This document shows positions 24,157 through 46,821 of a DNA stretch of 64,000 bases, one piece after another. The DNA is from Scolanthus callimorphus. Its lineage: Eukaryota; Cnidaria; Anthozoa; Actiniaria; Edwardsiidae. The notes beneath the pieces were generated by a model. It did no database searches and had not been told where the DNA came from. It worked only from the letters and a program-made list of their open reading frames with translations. Position 1 is the stretch's first letter. The number at the start of each line of letters is the position of its first letter. The DNA lies in NCBI GenBank assembly GCA_033964015.1, contig CM066917.1, forward strand, positions 28,719,951-28,783,950, read 5' to 3'. Both the position numbers and the translations under genes were made by a program.

Positions 24157-24678
24157 CTTGTATTTTAGCCACTGAGCCGACGATTTTATGCTCTGCGGTC
24201 AAGCGTGTGGGTAAAGTTCCCGGATATTTGCAGGATGGCGGGATGTTTTGAAAATGGCGCAAAAATTCTTTGGACTTTGTCTTCAAAATTCTGCCTATTT
24301 ATGCTAGTTATTTGACCAGCATTTTCGTCGAGGGAACTCAATTACGGTAGAAATATTGTGTGAGCATTAACCTGATAATTTCGTCGGGACAAGCTTCGAA
24401 AGCCATGCGTGTTTTGCGTATGCATGATGACATCGCTTGCATGACATAAGAACAATACAGACATTAGACAAAAGCAGCGAAAGTGAGAATTTGGAGTATA
24501 AAAACACGCAAGAAGACACGACCTGTATATCCTTATATTGTGTAGTAAGCAAGACATGTCTTAAGCAGGCCAGTTTCCCGGTTTTGATTCCGGAAAAAGA
24601 TGTGAAAGCAAAGGAGAAGACTGAAATTGGACACTCCAAAAACAAGGACTTGTTCACTTTCTACCGCGTGACTTGGCG
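24157..24678. promoter_or_regulatory. Shared intergenic region between BBS10-like and RUN/DEF8 genes
   Basis: These 522 bp separate two divergent start codons (BBS10 at 24156 on minus, RUN/DEF8 at 24679 on plus) and therefore probably hold both promoters. No TATA box in a convincing position was seen on either strand. The assignment rests on gene geometry only. Confidence 0.5.
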
Positions 24679-36529
<11,851 letters not shown>

Positions 36530-37518
36530 AAAATAATTAAAGAATTATTAAATGATAAGCTTTAGGAGCCTAACAAATTGAAATTTAATACATGAATTAT
36601 TTATTACGATTTTAAGGTTTGTAAATATTTTGGTTACAAAGGAGCTATGCCACAGATATCTGTTAAGTATGACTTCAAACTAAATCAGTCAAACCATTCT
36701 TTCAAATGTAAGCGCATTGAGGCGTTCAGCAAAATGCGCATTTTAAAAACAGTTATTATTATTATTAAGGAAATACTTAATTATTGTATAAAGCTTCGAT
36801 GAGCTACTTGTATTTAATTTCAGAAAGCACTCACGTGGGGGGGGGGGGGGTAGATTTGCCAATTGCTGTTTTCTCACGAACAAGGCATGTAGTGGAATAC
36901 GGTCGCAAAATTATTGCTTTTCACCTTGCAAAAAAGTCGTGTTTAGTAGTCGTGTGTAAAGTTTTTGTTTTTTTAACCTGACTCTTTTGCAAGGTAAGTA
37001 CCCTGCTCTTCGGCATTCACAAGCTAAAAAACTACTGAAAAATTACCAGTTATTGTTAATTTATTTCTTGTGTGATTGTTCTTTTTCGCCAAATGTTGAT
37101 AGAATCCTGGCATAGCTCCTTTCATAGCCTTTAATATAAAATGTCTTATGACGTGTCAACAATGAGTTCTGTTGCCATAGCTACACCACAGGAATCCCAT
37201 TGCTAAGTATTTACAGTGAATCAGTCTTAGCTAAGCATGTAACGAAATAGAAGTAGTTTTATCAGCCAGTAAGTTTTTGTAAAAAAGTGTGTTTGACAAA
37301 TACGAGAAGAAATGTTTAATATAGGTTTCGATAGGAGATTTTCTTTAGGATTTAAATTATGTACGATAAATGATAAGGTCTAAAGCACTTTGTAAGTTTT
37401 AGAATAAAGTTCCTTTTAATAGAAATTGTACATGTGATATGAACATTATTAACTCTTGACTTTCCCAGTGAGTTTAAAATTTGCCATGTTATGTTCAGCG
37501 GTATGATGGTGCCTGCGG
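36530..37518. other. Intergenic region between convergent RUN/DEF8 and CFAP90 genes
   Basis: No gene was seen. The stretch holds the 3' ends of two genes that face each other, a short G run (36838-36850) and AT-rich DNA. Confidence 0.6.
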
Positions 37519-40500
37519 TCATATGCCTGTGGTCAGCGGTATATTGGTCCCGCTGTCCCGATAGAAGTCCCGTTTGACCGTCGCTACGCGCACGTGCTTG
37601 CGCTGTGGCATCTCTAGCGGAGGGCGGCGACCATATTGAGAAGACGAGAGTACGGGAACAGATTTGTTGCATTCCTGAAACGACACATTTGCATAACCGT
37701 TAGCATTTCTCCCTTGGAAAGCCTTCTAGTCTGCCCTCGTCTTAACCGCCTCGTGTTAACTCGGTCCATCACCTCCCGGTCAGCTCAGGGCGTCAGTCTG
37801 ACGTACGGGAGGTCCTGAGTTCGAACCTCGGCCGGACCAACACTCGGGTATTTACTAAATAATTGAGAAGAAAAGGTGATACCTTTGCTCCAACGTCTTC
37901 TAGGATAAGGACGTTTTGACTATTTTTGAAACTAGAGGGCCGTTAAAGAACCACAGGGACGCGGGAGTGACCTTCCATAGTGCAGGGCTTCTTATAGTTA
38001 AACCATGGCATGAGGAGACTTCCCCTCGGCTTGCGGGGATCATTTGAAAGGACCTGTCCATGATCCTCTGCGCGAAGAGAGGACTAGAGACGTCAAGACA
38101 AGGCAAGACTAATTGCAATGGATGTAACCCAGATGACTGAATATTTGTCGAAGTAAATTGTCATGATCATCAAGGGTGGAAGTGGTAGTCCAGAAAAGGA
38201 CTGTGTTGATGTGACTGATGTTTCTACAAGCTCAGCGGAAGTCATACCTTCAGAGTCAAGTCAGATTGGAAGTCAAGACTAATGATGGCGCCCTTCGGCT
38301 TGTGGGGATCATGGAAAGGGTCCTTCCTTGTCCATGATCCTCTGCGCGAAGAGAGGACTAGAGACGTCAAGACAAGACTAATTGCAATTGATGTAACCCA
38401 GATGACTAAACAACATTTATTACATACCTCGGCGTAAACATTGAGTGCTACCGTATGTTCTCTATCATCCCTGTGAAGTTTGCTGCAGTAGCCTTCCTTG
38501 ATGTTGAATGTGCGATCATACGTCAGTGTTGGCTTTTGCTATTAGGATAAAAGAATGTTTGAGTTCGATCATATGGTGCTATTGAATATTCAAGGCAATG
38601 GGATTCTATTCTATAAATAGTACAAATTGTACCTACTGCGCCCGCTGTTTTAATAAACGTATATAAAACACCCTCTTTATTCAATGTATCGGCCTTTAAA
38701 AAATGCTTTCCATGATTGGAGAACAATAGAACAATCTTTCTTTGTATGGAATGCGTCATATTCATATATATCCTTCGGTGCGTAGCAGATAAAGAAATCG
38801 GCCCATAAAAAAGGATCCACAGAAGTTTTGGATCCCGGATCCCGACCCGTGGATCCCGGATCCCGAACCATGGATCCCGGATCACATACCGGATCCCAAG
38901 CTTCAAATTTAGCTGCATCCCGGATCCTTTTTTACATGGGCCGAAAAGAAAGAAAGAATACTCATGGGAATGCCACGTGCTGAAATGGGAACGCATAACG
39001 CCCAAGCCGAATACTCATGGTATATTTAACATTTATAGGAAAACTGATGGCCTATGGCCACTTACTTACCTTTTTGCCCGTATTGAAGTAGCTGATATTG
39101 TTGAGCGGTTTCTCGCCTGTCAAGTACCGACTATATTGGACTTTCCACGCCGAGCACAACTCACGGCTACGGCATGAGGTAATCATGTGAGCATTTCGGC
39201 ATCTATTCTCGCGCTGTCAGTCAAAACATACAGATACAGACAAAATAAGACCCCGTGTACGTCATGAGGGGCTGACACAGGACGGCCCGAGGATCGTACA
39301 TAGACCTTCTACCCAGCTTTGGTATAATATTTCCCCATTTATGAGAAAAAAATTCCGAGCTCCCAGATACTCGACTCTGTGGTGAACAAGTCGTAGAAAG
39401 TTAAATCATACATCCAGTAGGGTGTTCATGAAGTGGTAGAATTAATCAATTAGTGGGAACAGAAACATATAACTCACTTATATGTTTCTGGTGAGAATTA
39501 ATGACTTTTATTATATAAACTATAGTGTTTTATCAGGATTTCGGCCACTGAGAAATATCGTAATTTCTCGTGAAAAGTTACGATAATGCCCACTACTCGC
39601 GAAATTAATCAAATCTCGAACATTTTTCACGAAAAAGTTTATATAATAAACAGAATAATACATAGGCGCTTGGAGATATGAAATTTATCTTCTCGTGTTC
39701 AAATTTGATTATCAAAATTTGAACACTCGAAGATAAATTCCATATCCCCGCGCCCCCATGTATTATTCTCTATGTAACCTGCAAGTTTTGAAGTGGGCTA
39801 ACCGCCCGTATTTGCAGAAGTATGAGAATACATCACAGACATCACGCCCAAAGAACCGAGGTCTATTTTGTATGCTCTTGGAAATGAATCATCTAAGGGA
39901 GCATTCATAATTTATCTAGAGGGGGGCCTATGATGATTTCCTAAATTTTTTCTTTTCATTTTTTTAAGCCCCCCTGATAATCTCAGGGTTTTTTTCCTGA
40001 CCCCCCTCAAGAGATGTCAATTAATCAAAGAAAAATATCATAGCCCCCCCCCCCCCCCCCCCACCACATATACATGCCAAACCCACCCCCCACCACATAT
40101 ACATGCCAAACCCACCCTTAGCTATATTGAAGTCCTGTGATAGTTACTGATCCTGAAGATTGCTATTAATCTTATCTATTTATCTTAAATCTTAAAATAG
40201 CGTCGTATAGTTTCAAATAAACACTCAAAGAATTTTTTGATTAACACAGTACCTACTTAAAAAAAATAAATGTCCAGTTACTTTTAAATATAATAATAAA
40301 ACGGTTTTAGGGGCACCCCAAGTCTCGGTGCTCTTACAAGGGCTATATGAGATTAAATTATATAAAAATATAAAAAATAAATAATGAATAAAATTGGTAT
40401 GATTACAATCTAGTTAATAAGAATAAGACCCAAAAGCAAATGAAATACTATGATATAATATTTTACAAGAAAACAGCCCGTCACTTCGTGACGCTAGAAG

Positions 40501-42731
40501 ACCCAACCTAAGTTCCCCCTTCCATAAACTGCTGATTTACATTACTAATGACCTCCCTTTTTGTGTGTTTGTTTTGCACTGGTCTCCCTGATTTTGGTGG
40601 AGAAAATGACGCACGTGTGTGTGTCTTGGTGATCAGTCCGGTTCTCAAATCTGTCTAAGAACCCGCTAAAATTGAAAACGCAGCCTATTACAGAAAAACA
40701 TTTGACTTCGGAATTGTTTGCTTATCAGTAAGGCATGAGAGAAGAAACAGGTAAAGTTAAACTGTTCTAAGAAATTTCTTAGTTTATCAGACATAGGAAT
40801 ATTTAGAGAAATATATCATTAGCGCGCGCTCTGTAGGCAGTGCCAGGTGTAAGTTTGTTCAAACTTGAATGAAATTTTTCTCAGCTCAAATCTTTCTCGA
40901 ATTAGAATTATCCCTACACACAAATGTAAGTAATCTGTAATAGAACCATTTAGGTTAGAATGTCTATGGTGCTATCGGCTAAGGGAACTGTGTTCTTTTT
41001 TAGTTTATGTGGGAGATTTCAACATGGCCGCGATGGCGGCTTGTCCCTCGCTGAAAAAATCGCTTGAATTAGAACTTAGCCAAAGGTGAATCTTTCCAAC
41101 AAAAACACGCCCACTGGAGAGCTTTGCTGCTTCTCTTCTGGTTTGTGTCTTTCGTTTTGCGATACAGCGTCAGGATTTATACTTAGAAAATATTATTCAT
41201 GGTTTTGTGGCATTTCGCCTTAGCGTGCTTCCAGAAAGCAAGGCGGTGTACGGCGGTGTACGTTTGTTCAAACTTGAATGAAAATTTTTCTCAGCTTAAA
41301 GCTTTCGAATAATAATTATCCCTGCACATTCCTGCAAGTAATCTGTGACAGAACCATTTAGGTTTAGATGACTATGGTGATTTCGGCTGTGCGAACTGAG
41401 TTCTTTTTTAGTTTCTGTGGGAGATTTCAAAATGGCGGCGATGACAGCTTTGTCCCTCGCTTAAGAAATCGCTTGAATTAGAACTTAGCCCAGGGTGAAT
41501 CTTTTCCAACCAAAAACGCCCACTGTGGAGATATCCACTTTCTCTTCAGGTTTGTGAACTTCGTTTGGCGACAGAGCTTCAGGGCCAAGCAGAGTGAGTG
41601 CGGACGATTTAGCCAATCAAAAACGTTTGCGCAGACAACCCGATTATAATAGTATAGATATAATAAATTAAAAAACTATGTAACAAAATTGTACAATACA
41701 GTAGGCCGCATTAAAATGATTGAAAAGGTGTGTATAACAAGATGATAATCTTTCCAATTCAGGACTTTTTATCCTACACACTATATTCACACTAGAGAGG
41801 GGCCTTGAATATGGTCCCTGTTCTTCTGAATCTGATCACGCGAAAACAATGTTTTTGAAGAAGAAAGTTTAGACAGATAACAAGCAAGTGTTTCTGGGTT
41901 GAATTGACATAAGACAGGAACTTTTTCTGATGAGAAACTCGTCTCAGACGAGTTTTCCGTCTCTAGTGTGAATACAGCTAATTTTACAGCAACTCCACTG
42001 ATAAGAACCTAACTTAAAATTTAGCCTTAATAGGTTAGTTGTCGAATGGGATTAAAATGAAAATTTTAGCCTAACAGGTTCTTAAAACCCAGGTTCTTAT
42101 ACGTGTTTTTTTACTGTATTTTCGTATAATTCTTTTCCGGAAAAAATGGTTGGCCCCCCTATGCTCAATGTTATATCTGTTGGACATTTTCCATAGCCCC
42201 CCTAAATCATATTAGAGAAAAACAGAGGCCCCCCCTCAAAATCATCATAGCCCCCCCTCTAGATAAATTATGAACGCTCCCTAAGGACGTATCCCGTATC
42301 CCCCATGCCAATTAGTTATTGCTCGTTCGGACAGCCGGATATCTTGCGCAAAGCCTCAGTTTTCATTGGGGAGCGTAGATCCTCAATTAATTCCACTTTA
42401 CCTCCCTGTACAAGGTTGTTGCTCGGCCAGTTGACTGCCGCATGTTTGTTTTTTAGAAACAAGCTCTACCAAGCCTTACTATCTTCGTTTCTGCAGTCTA
42501 TTCAGCCAGTTACAAACTCATGTCAGCTGAAGGGTCCAACACTGCGCATTGGTCTAGAGCTTTTTAAATGTTAACTACGGTACTAACCCGCATACTTTCC
42601 CTCCATTGCTCCTTCGCTTGTTCGGGAGTGAACGTTTTTAGACCGTAGTTCGACATGAACTGCCCCTCCCCAGGATAGGACCCCATTTCGCGCATGGCAT
42701 CTGGCGCAGCAGAAGCTTCCTCTTCGCCCAT
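37519..42731 (-). CDS. CFAP90: Cilia- and flagella-associated protein 90 (C5orf49 homologue), 4 exons
   Basis: Minus-strand exons are 42731-42588, 39159-39070, 38538-38428 and 37674-37519, phase 0 throughout, giving 166 residues. Exon 3 encodes GYCSKLHRDDREHTVALNV, matching the conserved QKLHRDDREHAKSLGLHV block of C5orf49/CFAP90. Exon 4 has PVLSSSQYGRRPPLEMP and KRDFYRDSG, matching VLTSSVYGKR...ADFYRKND. CFAP90 is a microtubule inner protein of the ciliary doublet. The first exon (MGEEEASAAPDAMREMG) is supported by a clean ATG, open frame and donor but not by similarity. Exon 2's acceptor (CCGTGAG before TTGTGC) is poor, and a nearby TAG could compete. The first intron (about 3.4 kb) is filled by transposon DNA. 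Its location beside BBS10 and DEF8 looks coincidental. Confidence 0.83.
37765..37860 (+). repeat. tRNA-derived SINE-like sequence
   Basis: An A-box-like GGTCAGCTCAGGGCG and a B-box-like GAGTTCGAACCTC lie about 35 bases apart. The ends GGTCC and GGACC could pair as an acceptor stem. It continues into a unique 3' part (AACACTCGGGTATTTA) rather than ending as a tRNA. It lies in CFAP90's last intron. Confidence 0.5.
38026..38410 (+). repeat. Direct repeat pair, about 110 bp
   Basis: Two copies (about 38026-38145 and 38292-38408) share CATGATCCTCTGCGCGAAGA, GGACTAGAGACGTCAAGACA and GATGTAACCCAGATGACT. They lie in an intron of CFAP90. Confidence 0.8.
39655..39772. mobile_element. Palindromic MITE, ends AGAATAATACAT
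   Basis: The ends AGAATAATACATAGGCGC and GCGCCCCCATGTATTATTCT are inverted copies. The centre is a tight hairpin (TGTTCAAATTTGATTATC, then AAAATTTGAACA). It lies in CFAP90 intron 1. Confidence 0.75.
39892..42286. mobile_element. 2.4-kb element with ~45-bp terminal inverted repeats, no coding frame
   Basis: The left end CTAAGGGAGCATTCATAATT continues TATCTAGAGGGGGGCCTATGATGATTT. The right end is its near-perfect complement, from AAATCATCATAGCCCCCCCT to GAACGCTCCCTAAG. Inside are G/C-tracts, an AT-rich stretch, and two diverged direct repeats of about 330-370 bp (about 40850-41220 and 41265-41590). Both direct repeats contain GGGAGATTTCAA, ATGGC(C/G)GCGATG and AATCGCTTGAATTAGAACTT. No transposase frame was found, so it is a non-autonomous DNA transposon or a composite. 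It fills most of CFAP90 intron 1. Confidence 0.75.
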
Positions 42732-43302
42732 TTTACTAAGCAAGACTGCGATGGCTTTATATTACTCCCTCTTGTTTTCTTGATTCAGCTACGTCATCAA
42801 TGGCTTAGTTACGTCATTCGCTTCGAACGTTCTGACGTGCGTGCGCTCGTGTCCCAGTGTGGATCCAGAGCGGGTTCCACGGGACCCCTTCTCGCGAACG
42901 AGCTCTCCATAATATATTGCCCGTATCACTCTTCGATGGAGTGAAGAAGAAACGGAAACCCCCTTAGTAAAATCCTGGATCCGCCACTATGTCCAGTCAT
43001 TTAGATATTTATTTTGCGTGCTCAAGCTAGGTGGTTCGGTAAAAAAGAGAATCACTTTGCTGAGTTGCTTACCGATAGGTCAAGAAAAGGTACGAGGAAA
43101 TGTGCGTAAAAGGTTCAAAGGGTGCTATTGTATGTGATTTCGCCGTTTAGGCACAAACATTATATATCATTTTAAAGCTTTTGAAGAGAAATCGACAATT
43201 ATATTTTTAATCAACTATAAATGCATTATTAATAATTTATTATTTATCACAAAATGATTTTCTCGTTTGGGCAAGTTCTAGTCCATCAGATCATGATCTG
43301 TA

Positions 43303-43545
43303 TATAGAGGATATTACACGGTGGCGCGAAGATATCTCCAAGCCACCGTGTAATTTTCTTTTTATTATATAGACAAACCAGAAAAAAATATTCCAAATTG
43401 ATTTCCAAGCACTTTCGTTTTGACCGATATCCTCACTAGTGAGGATATGGAAAATATGTCACTGAGGACCCGGATGTAGCTTCATATGAGATCTACGGGT
43501 GGCGTATTTCCCAGTAAAACACTCGTGTCTATATAATAAAATAGA
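43303..43545 (-). mobile_element. Second copy of the 10436-10728 element, inverted
   Basis: It carries the same landmarks in reverse order: TTACACGGTGGC/GCCACCGTGTAA hairpin, TTGATTTCCAAGCACTT, the ATATCCTCACTAGTGAGGATAT palindrome, GGACCCGGATGTAGCTTCAT, and GTGTCTATATAATA. The loop of the first hairpin is shorter than in the copy at 10.4 kb. Confidence 0.8.
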
Positions 43546-43764
43546 ATATGCGCTGTGTATGAGCATTTGTCCATCTGGATGTACGCAGCATATTCTGTTG
43601 ATATTCTAACCACGCCACAGAAAATACAGCCAATCAGAATGCTGGAATGGCTTTATATAGTTCGGCGATATTCCACTCAACCTCCCATCGTGCACTGCAT
43701 TTACGTAAAAGTTGCCTTTAATTTTCAGTAGCGTGGTATAAAATAGTTCTACAATGAATTCTCG

Positions 43765-43997
43765 CCATAATTTGATTGGCTGAAAGACGGAAGACTTTGC
43801 TCTCGACCAATAAAAACTCTGACTTAGAGCGCAAGTATGTTCGATAGAGCTGATTTTATATGACTGAAGTGGAACCAATCTCAAAGTGATTATTATTCTG
43901 AATAAAACCTATAGAGAGGATTTCAGATGCACGTCGAAAGTAAGTCAGCGTTTTATTGGTCGAGAGCAAAGTCGTTCGTCTTTCAGCAAATCAAATT
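43765..43997. mobile_element. Inverted-repeat element
   Basis: The arms TTTGATTGGCTGAAAGACGG...TTTGCTCTCGACCAATAAAA and TTTTATTGGTCGAGAGCAAA...TTTCAGCAAATCAAA are inverted copies of about 55 bp. Confidence 0.7.
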
Positions 43998-44220
43998 GCG
44001 AACTAAAACAAAACGCGCCATTGCTCAGGTCATGACTAAATTCAAGTCTGACTTCGCCTCCTGGTTGGTTCATTGTTGAATACCCACAAATAATAAAAAG
44101 TAACCAAATAATAAAAGTAACAAGTTCTTGAAAATAGGCAACCCTTGCAAAATGAAAGATACCCCTTACATTACAAAGAACATAATGTAAGATACCCCTT
44201 ACATTACAAAGAACATAAAT

Positions 44221-46787
44221 TTAAGATTTTACACTTGTCAAAGGAATCACGCTATCCTCAGACCCCTCGCCCTTATGTGTTGCAATATATCCATTTCCTA
44301 TATCCTCCTCCTCATCTAGAACTACTTCTTCCTGAAATCGCTTCCTTGCCTCTTTCTTTAAATCCCAGTTACGCCAACATGTTACTATAATGGCATCTAA
44401 AACTAAGATTCCAAGATGGATAAGAATCATAGGTAGTGTCATTAACCCTTGTTTGTATCCGCTAATTGGTAACAAGGCTAACACAGTAATGGCGACTGTT
44501 AGTGATTTCTGGCTAGCTAAGACAACAATACATTTTAATGCAGGGAGGTCTATTCTAAAGAGCAGTGATATTATAAGATTCATGCCCATAAAGGCTATGT
44601 GCAATGCGACTCCCCAGGCAAGGTTAGCAAACATCCCAGCAATTGGAAGCGCAGTAAATGCACCCCCTTGGCTTGACACACTGACTTTCATCCAGGGAAT
44701 CATGACAAGAAGAGTGATGCTGATTAACTTTAAAGTATCACTGAATTTCTTGACAAATGGTTTCACCTTGGGGATATATCTCAGTCCTTTGCCAACCTGT
44801 TAATAAAAATAAACAGGTGAATAGATATTCCTTTGCCACAGGGCTCCTGCCCGTATTAAAAAGTCAGCAAAGCAAAATCTGAAGCATGTCCATGTCCATG
44901 GGAATTATCTTGGAATTTTTAAAGGCCCATCACCAACCGAGAGCCTTTGCGGACTCTTAGCCAATCAGAGCACCCAAAAAACAATGGATCAATTTGAAAA
45001 CAAAAGAAAACGGGGCGCAAAGGCTCCCGGTTGGTGATGGGCCTTTAACTTGTCAATAACATAGGATGAAGGTTTGGTGTCTCATTAGCAGGCAGTAGAA
45101 GTGATAAAGAGCTTCCCATGGCATTGTTTCCATGACACCCCTGTCACCAGTCACACTGGTTTCTCAGTTGAGCATACACATATCTGGAGCATAAACTCAT
45201 GTTCAGTAACACAATTAGCCAGGATATCGGCAATAGAGTAGCAACACATTATGCTCATCTCATTAATACAGATTAAGAACTGTTTAATCTTGAACTATAG
45301 GAAAATGAATGTAAACACATCTCTCTGACTGTGTTATTGAAGTAAATTTTGGGCAACATCATGTCAGTAAAAATTGACTTTAGGGTTCACAAAAAGTCAC
45401 TGGTCAGTCATTAGTAAAGCCATTATTCAGTGATTCTAAAACAAACAGACAAGAAAGCAAGCAGACACATAAAGAAACAACAACCAATCAAACAACCAAG
45501 TATATACATTTATGAAAAAGCTATAAATCCATCTAATATACATCTAGCTTTTAGATAACTCAAATGTTAACTGTTGCTTTAGTACTCACCAGAAGTGGGA
45601 GAAGAACAGTAAGAACCAACTTGAGTAGCAGATTCAGAATATCAATCTTGATGCCTTTGATATCCATTAACCATTTCATCAAAGGTGGAACAGTAAATAC
45701 CCCCAGGATGTTACAAACAACAGTTGTCATAAGAGCAAGTGTTGAATTCCCACCGGCTTGAGCTACCTTCAATGGTCAACAAACATAAAGTCACAAACCC
45801 AATTCAATCCACACACTTACTTGTAATCATATGGGAGGTCAGACAGCCATAAGAATTTTTGAATCCAGAAAAAAATGTTGTGGATTAAAATATATCCAGA
45901 TAGGTGTGGATGGGGTCTGAAAAAGTATTGAATTTTAGGGCATGTTTACATGGGTCAGGCCGTCCTGTTAGTGGGCTGATGGGGGGGGGGGGTTGTTCTC
46001 AGAGTCATGTCACAGCGGTTGGGAGATAATTATTATCTATTTGGTTTGCAACTGTAGACAATGCACAATGGAAAAAGCAATGGAACCAAAGAAAGAGGAG
46101 ACATTGGCCTATTGTTATGCTTGCCAATAATGTTGGACCTTCTAATAAATTACCCATTTCTAATGGCCCACCTCTAACAACTTTGAGTTCTCTTTACGAC
46201 AAAATGGGCAGGCCCACTTACCAAGATCTTGGTTCGATCAGGCAGGATCTTGGCAAGCAGGCCTTGCCAGGATAAAATAGACCAATTTCGATTTTTTAAA
46301 ATTCAAACTTGGATACAAGGCTCATGGGAATAAACAAAAGAAATAAATTTACTGTCTTAAAAGTTTAGCGCCTGTCTACCTGAGGGATCTAATTGAGGTC
46401 TATACTCCTGCTAGAGCATTACGCTCTTCAGATGCTCCTCCCAGACTTGTCACTTCTAAATACAAGCTAAAAAACTATGGTCTTTGATCCTTTTCTGCAC
46501 ATGCCCCTTTTTTATGGAATGAATTGCCTCCCCATGTAAAAAACTCCAAAACAGTCCCCGTTTTTAAGTCTCGTCTTAAAACCCATCTTTTACGAGTTAT
46601 TTTAGTAGCGGATAATTTGTAAAAAATTTTTAAGTATATGATTTGTAACCTTAAATACGTTGTAAATAATAGTTTGTAAATTAGTAGTTTGTTTTTTATT
46701 TCTTATTTTTAATGATTGTAATTTTTAACGGTTTTAATTTCCAATGTAAAGCGCATAGAACGTGGCTATATGCGCTATATAAATGTT

Positions 46788-46821
<34 letters not shown>

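Larger units (their letters stand above)
42732..44220. other. Intergenic region between CFAP90 and SLC10A7-like genes
   Basis: No gene was supported. It contains transposon copies at 43303-43545 and 43765-43997 and a short tandem repeat (AAGATACCCCTTACATTACA, two copies, 44146-44220). Confidence 0.6.

Noticed and set aside
37765..37860. A functional tRNA gene
   Set aside because: A and B boxes are present but the cloverleaf cannot be closed and the sequence continues as a SINE-like unit.
44390..44803. Plus-strand open frame opposite the SLC10A7-like exon 3
   Set aside because: It is the antisense shadow of a membrane-protein exon and resembles no family.
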